Positions 15,906 through 18,161 of a stretch of DNA of 18,161 nucleotides are shown here, piece by piece. The DNA comes from Alphaproteobacteria bacterium UBA685. Lineage in GTDB: Bacteria; Pseudomonadota; Alphaproteobacteria; Puniceispirillales; Puniceispirillaceae. The stretch lies in the NCBI GenBank assembly GCA_002299005.1, contig DBMZ01000016.1, positions 1 to 18,161 of the forward strand. Direction: 5' to 3'. The translations under genes were made by a program, and so were the position numbers. The notes under the pieces were generated by a model. The model made no database searches, was not told where the DNA came from, and worked only from the letters and a program-made list of their open reading frames with translations. How positions within the stretch are numbered: position 1 is the first letter of the stretch; each line of letters opens with the position of its first letter.

Positions 15906-15934
15906 GAATGCTGCTCCGTGACGGCGCAGCATTC
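15906..15934 (-). promoter_or_regulatory. Strong stem-loop in the hpf leader
   Basis: GAATGCTGC/GCAGCATTC makes a perfect 9-bp stem. After a 1x1 mismatch it continues as CCG/CGG with a 3-nt loop. No U-tract follows, so it is not an intrinsic terminator. It is only 2 nt from the SD-overlapping hairpin and may stack on it. Confidence 0.55.
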
Positions 15935-15954
15935 TACGCCTTCATTAGTGGTAC

Positions 15955-15960
15955 ATTATA
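15955..15960 (-). promoter_or_regulatory. Candidate -10 element for hpf
   Basis: A perfect TATAAT on the minus strand would start transcription near 15948 and give a leader of roughly 70 nt that contains both hairpins. No good -35 is seen at normal spacing; a TTGTCA lies 22 bp upstream, too far for standard sigma-70. Confidence 0.4.
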
Positions 15961-16010
15961 CGATGACACCGTTCATCTTTGCTGACAAGGACAAAAGCAA
16001 AAATTGAAGA

Positions 16011-16628
16011 TCACACAGACGGATTAACCTCATGACGGAACCCAATAGATAGCCTGCCTGATTGGATATTATCCACCCCATGCAACAGACGCTTGCTGGC
16101 ATCAAAATCGCCAAATTCAGGTGCCTTTATCATCACAAGACGCCCGGGCCTATCATCAATGGCGAAGCGCTGACCACCATCTCGTTTATCGGTCGCAAAC
16201 AGCCTTGATTGGCCCTTGAGGGTGATGATGAAAACCAGATATTTATAGCGCAAACCATCCTTATGAATGCCTATGCCTTTTGAGCCTTGTGCATATCTTT
16301 GCACAGCAAAATCATTGAGATGTACGGGGGATTGAATAAATTCTGGACGTTCGCACCATGAATTTACCCCCTCTTCCAATAGGCTGGCGCAGGCATCAAA
16401 CGCGCCAATACGAGGTGCCGGAAAGCAGACTTCCATATCTTGATGCACATCATTTCCCACAACCGCTGTTGCCGCCCTAAATGACAGATCAGCTGTGCTT
16501 GCCACCATCTCTGCTATTTCCTCAGCTGAGTAAAAAGGCAGACTGATATGTGTCTCATCTGGCCCTGACAAATGGGCAAGCGCGGAATGTAACGCCGATA
16601 GCCGCTCTTCTGATAGGTCAAACATCAT
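16011..16628 (-). CDS. Putative Fe(II)/2-oxoglutarate-dependent oxygenase
   Basis: The 205-residue protein has features of a cupin-like Fe(II)/2OG dioxygenase. The pattern is H122-K-D124 (GIGIHKDGLRYKYLVFIITL), a distal H183 (LLHGVDN) and R192 nine residues later (GRLSIGFRH), the usual HxD...H...R facial triad plus 2OG-binding arginine. The HxD segment followed by a hydrophobic strand and the GRLVMIKAPEFG strand fit the double-stranded beta-helix. I do not recognise the subfamily, and the substrate is unknown. ATG 16628 (MMFDLSEERL) is chosen because it overlaps the SprT stop by 11 nt with a GGGAT nearby; an upstream Met at 16706 would overlap far more. It is the last gene of the soxA-soxG-sprT run. 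Confidence 0.6.
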   Translation of the reverse strand: MMFDLSEERLSALHSALAHLSGPDETHISLPFYSAEEIAEMVASTADLSFRAATAVVGNDVHQDMEVCFPAPRIGAFDACASLLEEGVNSWCERPEFIQSPVHLNDFAVQRYAQGSKGIGIHKDGLRYKYLVFIITLKGQSRLFATDKRDGGQRFAIDDRPGRLVMIKAPEFGDFDASKRLLHGVDNIQSGRLSIGFRHEVNPSV

Positions 16629-17133
16629 GATTATCCCGGTAGATAACAGGCTTTTTACATTTGGCGCACACCATATTGGCTTTGCGGCGATGACGCGGCA
16701 CTTCAAAACAATTATCCGGACAAGTCATAAGCCACCTAGCGGCGCTAAATTCAAGCGTATGGCACCTAGTGGCGGTACAACCGATGGCTCTGGCTTGCTG
16801 GCGCCAAACCGCGTCATGACCATGGCGCGGCCCCACAAGCGCATGGGCAATTTCATGCAATATCGTATCACGAATGTGGCTTTCCTCAGCATAGCGCACA
16901 TAATGGCGCGATAGCGAGATCGTCTTGGCGCGATAGTCACATTGCCCCGCACGCCGCCTTGCATGGTCTAGAACCAGCTTCCAATCCGTCAGGCCATGTT
17001 CGGCAAATAATTGCGCCCCTAATTCAAGCGCAAACCCATGAGGCCGCGCTTGTTTTGATGCCAGCTGTTTTTCTGGATGAGGCGCTAACGGCGCTGCCTT
17101 TTTGGGCTGTGAAGGATTAAGCCATTTGAACAT
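16618..17133 (-). CDS. SprT-like zinc metalloprotease domain protein
   Basis: This 171-residue protein belongs to the SprT-like family, related in fold to SPRTN/Wss1-type proteases, though bacterial members are mostly uncharacterised. The zinc site is HEIAH (H93, E94, H97) followed by GPRHGHDAVW, which supplies the third histidine. The C-terminus holds a zinc-ribbon: C138, C142, C156, C159 (CPDNC...CAKC). The N-terminal ~30 residues are basic and low complexity. Its start lies inside soxG (17-nt overlap), and no strong SD is seen, so translation probably depends on soxG. The downstream oxygenase overlaps its stop. The link with sarcosine oxidase is unexplained. Confidence 0.85.
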   Translation of the reverse strand: MFKWLNPSQPKKAAPLAPHPEKQLASKQARPHGFALELGAQLFAEHGLTDWKLVLDHARRRAGQCDYRAKTISLSRHYVRYAEESHIRDTILHEIAHALVGPRHGHDAVWRQQARAIGCTATRCHTLEFSAARWLMTCPDNCFEVPRHRRKANMVCAKCKKPVIYRDNHDV

Positions 17134-17683
17134 GATATTGACGAGCTATATCGATGATTAAGTCAGACAGAGACGCGCTGAAGGAACGCGGCATATAAAT
17201 ATCGAAACAATCATCATGATGATGAATATGAACACCGACATGATGTATCGAAGTCGCAAAAAAGACGCGGCTTTTATCTCTGAAATCAACCGCACAAAGA
17301 CGCGCCATAACATCGGCGGCACGCGCCCCTGACAGGCGCACGCAATTACGCGCAGATGATAAATCTAGCGGATAAAGCGCTTTGTTCCCTATCGCCAATG
17401 GCGCATCAGAAATCAGCCAAATCTTATCCATTTCAACACGCGCCGCATGTGCCTTTTTGCCCTTTTTAAACTGGCTGAAATGAGGCACATCTGAAATCCC
17501 AAAATGGGCCAATTCTTTTTTTAATGCGGCTAGCTGAGTGGGGAAAAAGCTCAATTGTGTAAGGTGAAAATGACGTCTTTCGGCGATCACAACATCGACC
17601 GCCCCTTGTGTTGAGGCTTGAGAGGCAAGTGTTTTTGCCTTATTTGCAAAGACTGTCTCAAGACCTGTTTGGTAATTAGCCAT
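17117..17683 (-). CDS. soxG: Sarcosine oxidase gamma subunit
   Basis: SoxG is the gamma subunit of heterotetrameric (alpha-beta-gamma-delta) sarcosine oxidase, which oxidises sarcosine to glycine and gives methylene-THF and peroxide. The 188-residue length fits. Similarity is clearest in the C-terminal GcvT-like part (LYPLDLSSARNCVRLSGARAADVMARLCAVDF, then FDIYMPRSFSASLSDLI). ATG 17683 (MANYQTGLETVF) is chosen because GGGGAG sits 7 nt upstream; a longer in-frame start at 17725 would run into soxA. It overlaps the soxA stop by 8 nt and the SprT gene start by 17 nt. Confidence 0.88.
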   Translation of the reverse strand: MANYQTGLETVFANKAKTLASQASTQGAVDVVIAERRHFHLTQLSFFPTQLAALKKELAHFGISDVPHFSQFKKGKKAHAARVEMDKIWLISDAPLAIGNKALYPLDLSSARNCVRLSGARAADVMARLCAVDFRDKSRVFFATSIHHVGVHIHHHDDCFDIYMPRSFSASLSDLIIDIARQYHVQMA

Positions 17684-18161
17684 GCATACGCTCCCCTTTT
17701 GGATCAAACATATGCGGGCTGACAAGCGTCACAGATGTTGATTTATCATTCACAGGGTCTGCCGCGATTAATGTTTCGCCTTGCCAAGCTTCATACCCGC
17801 CTTTTGCAAAGCCGACACCTATCCATTCACCCAAAGCCGGTGAATAGGTGACGGCGCTAATCCAGCCCTCACCAAAGCCAGAGACCTTATCCTTGGCGCA
17901 TAGAATAGCCCCTGCGCTAAAGGTTTCACCTGCTTGCACAACTTTGATGCCAACAAGCTTTTGGCGTTCTTCATGATTAGACAGATAAGGACGATGACGC
18001 AAAACCTGACCAATATAGTCTTTCTTTGTTGAGGCCATTTTGCCAAAGCCCGCATCTTCGAGTGTCACACGCCCGTCTAATTCGGCGCCTGTCACATGGC
18101 CTTTTTCGATGCGCAAAGCCCCCAAGGCCTCCAAGCCATAGCAAACCCCGTCAAATTCAGG
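17676..18161 (-). CDS. soxA: Sarcosine oxidase alpha subunit, C-terminal part (gene runs off window edge)
   Basis: The last 161 residues of SoxA are visible; the frame is open at 18161. The full protein is about 1000 residues, so the FAD/NAD and most of the folate domain are outside. The visible part is the GcvT-like C-terminus: YGLEALGALRIEKGH, ASTKKDYIGQVL, the VTYSPALGEWIGVGF strand pair and the typical ending FDPKGERMHG. A TTG at 18134 could be misread as a start, but homology continues upstream without a break. The gene order soxA-soxG matches known soxBDAG operons; soxB and soxD would lie beyond the right edge. Confidence 0.92.
   Translation of the reverse strand, partial: PEFDGVCYGLEALGALRIEKGHVTGAELDGRVTLEDAGFGKMASTKKDYIGQVLRHRPYLSNHEERQKLVGIKVVQAGETFSAGAILCAKDKVSGFGEGWISAVTYSPALGEWIGVGFAKGGYEAWQGETLIAADPVNDKSTSVTLVSPHMFDPKGERMHG

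Noticed and set aside
15978..16003. TTTGCT/AGCAAA stem after the oxygenase gene as a terminator
   Set aside because: The stem is short, the loop is about 12 nt and no U-tract follows.

Overview
The window looks like a chromosomal segment of an alphaproteobacterium, probably a marine, SAR116-like lineage. This rests on the gene order (era-rnc-lepB-acpS-pdxJ, then DUF2062-rsh-rpoZ-folK), the RXKD-type bifunctional (p)ppGpp enzyme, the long hibernation factor, a family 5 uracil-DNA glycosylase, and methylated-amine genes (MttB-superfamily methyltransferase, dimethylglycine-dehydrogenase-like flavoprotein, heterotetrameric sarcosine oxidase). The taxonomic placement is inference from gene content. 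I saw no rRNA, tRNA, CRISPR array, transposase, integrase or att site, and base composition looks even.

Region 1 (1-7099) is on the minus strand and holds housekeeping genes. Read in the direction of transcription it runs folK, rpoZ, rsh, DUF2062 protein, pdxJ, acpS, lepB, rnc, era (era is cut by the left edge). Spacing is tight and rnc/era overlap by 4 nt (ATGA). The genes serve folate synthesis, transcription and stringent response, vitamin B6, acyl-carrier-protein activation, protein export and rRNA maturation.

Region 2 (7100-11006) alternates strands. A plus-strand pair encodes a NYN-domain protein and a family 5 UDG. smpB and dapA follow on the minus strand, then a plus-strand PLP-dependent serine/threonine dehydratase-like gene.

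Region 3 (11012-18161) is entirely minus strand and is the accessory part. In transcription order it begins with the 3' end of soxA, then soxG, a SprT-like zinc metalloprotease and a putative Fe(II)/2OG oxygenase, with a start/stop overlap at each junction. A long-form ribosome hibernation factor (hpf) follows, preceded by two adjacent RNA hairpins and followed by a clear intrinsic terminator. After the terminator comes a separate two-gene unit: an MttB-superfamily methyltransferase with no in-frame amber codon, then an 808-residue FAD/folate-type demethylating dehydrogenase. Sarcosine oxidase, the dimethylglycine-dehydrogenase-like protein and the MttB homologue together suggest stepwise N-demethylation of methylated amines with one-carbon units passing to tetrahydrofolate. 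No corrinoid protein or corrinoid reactivase is visible in the window.

No stretch longer than 300 bases lacks a gene. The longest gaps are 15018-15261 (promoter, operator-like palindrome and hpf terminator), 9825-9995 (divergent promoter region) and 15877-16010 (hpf leader).
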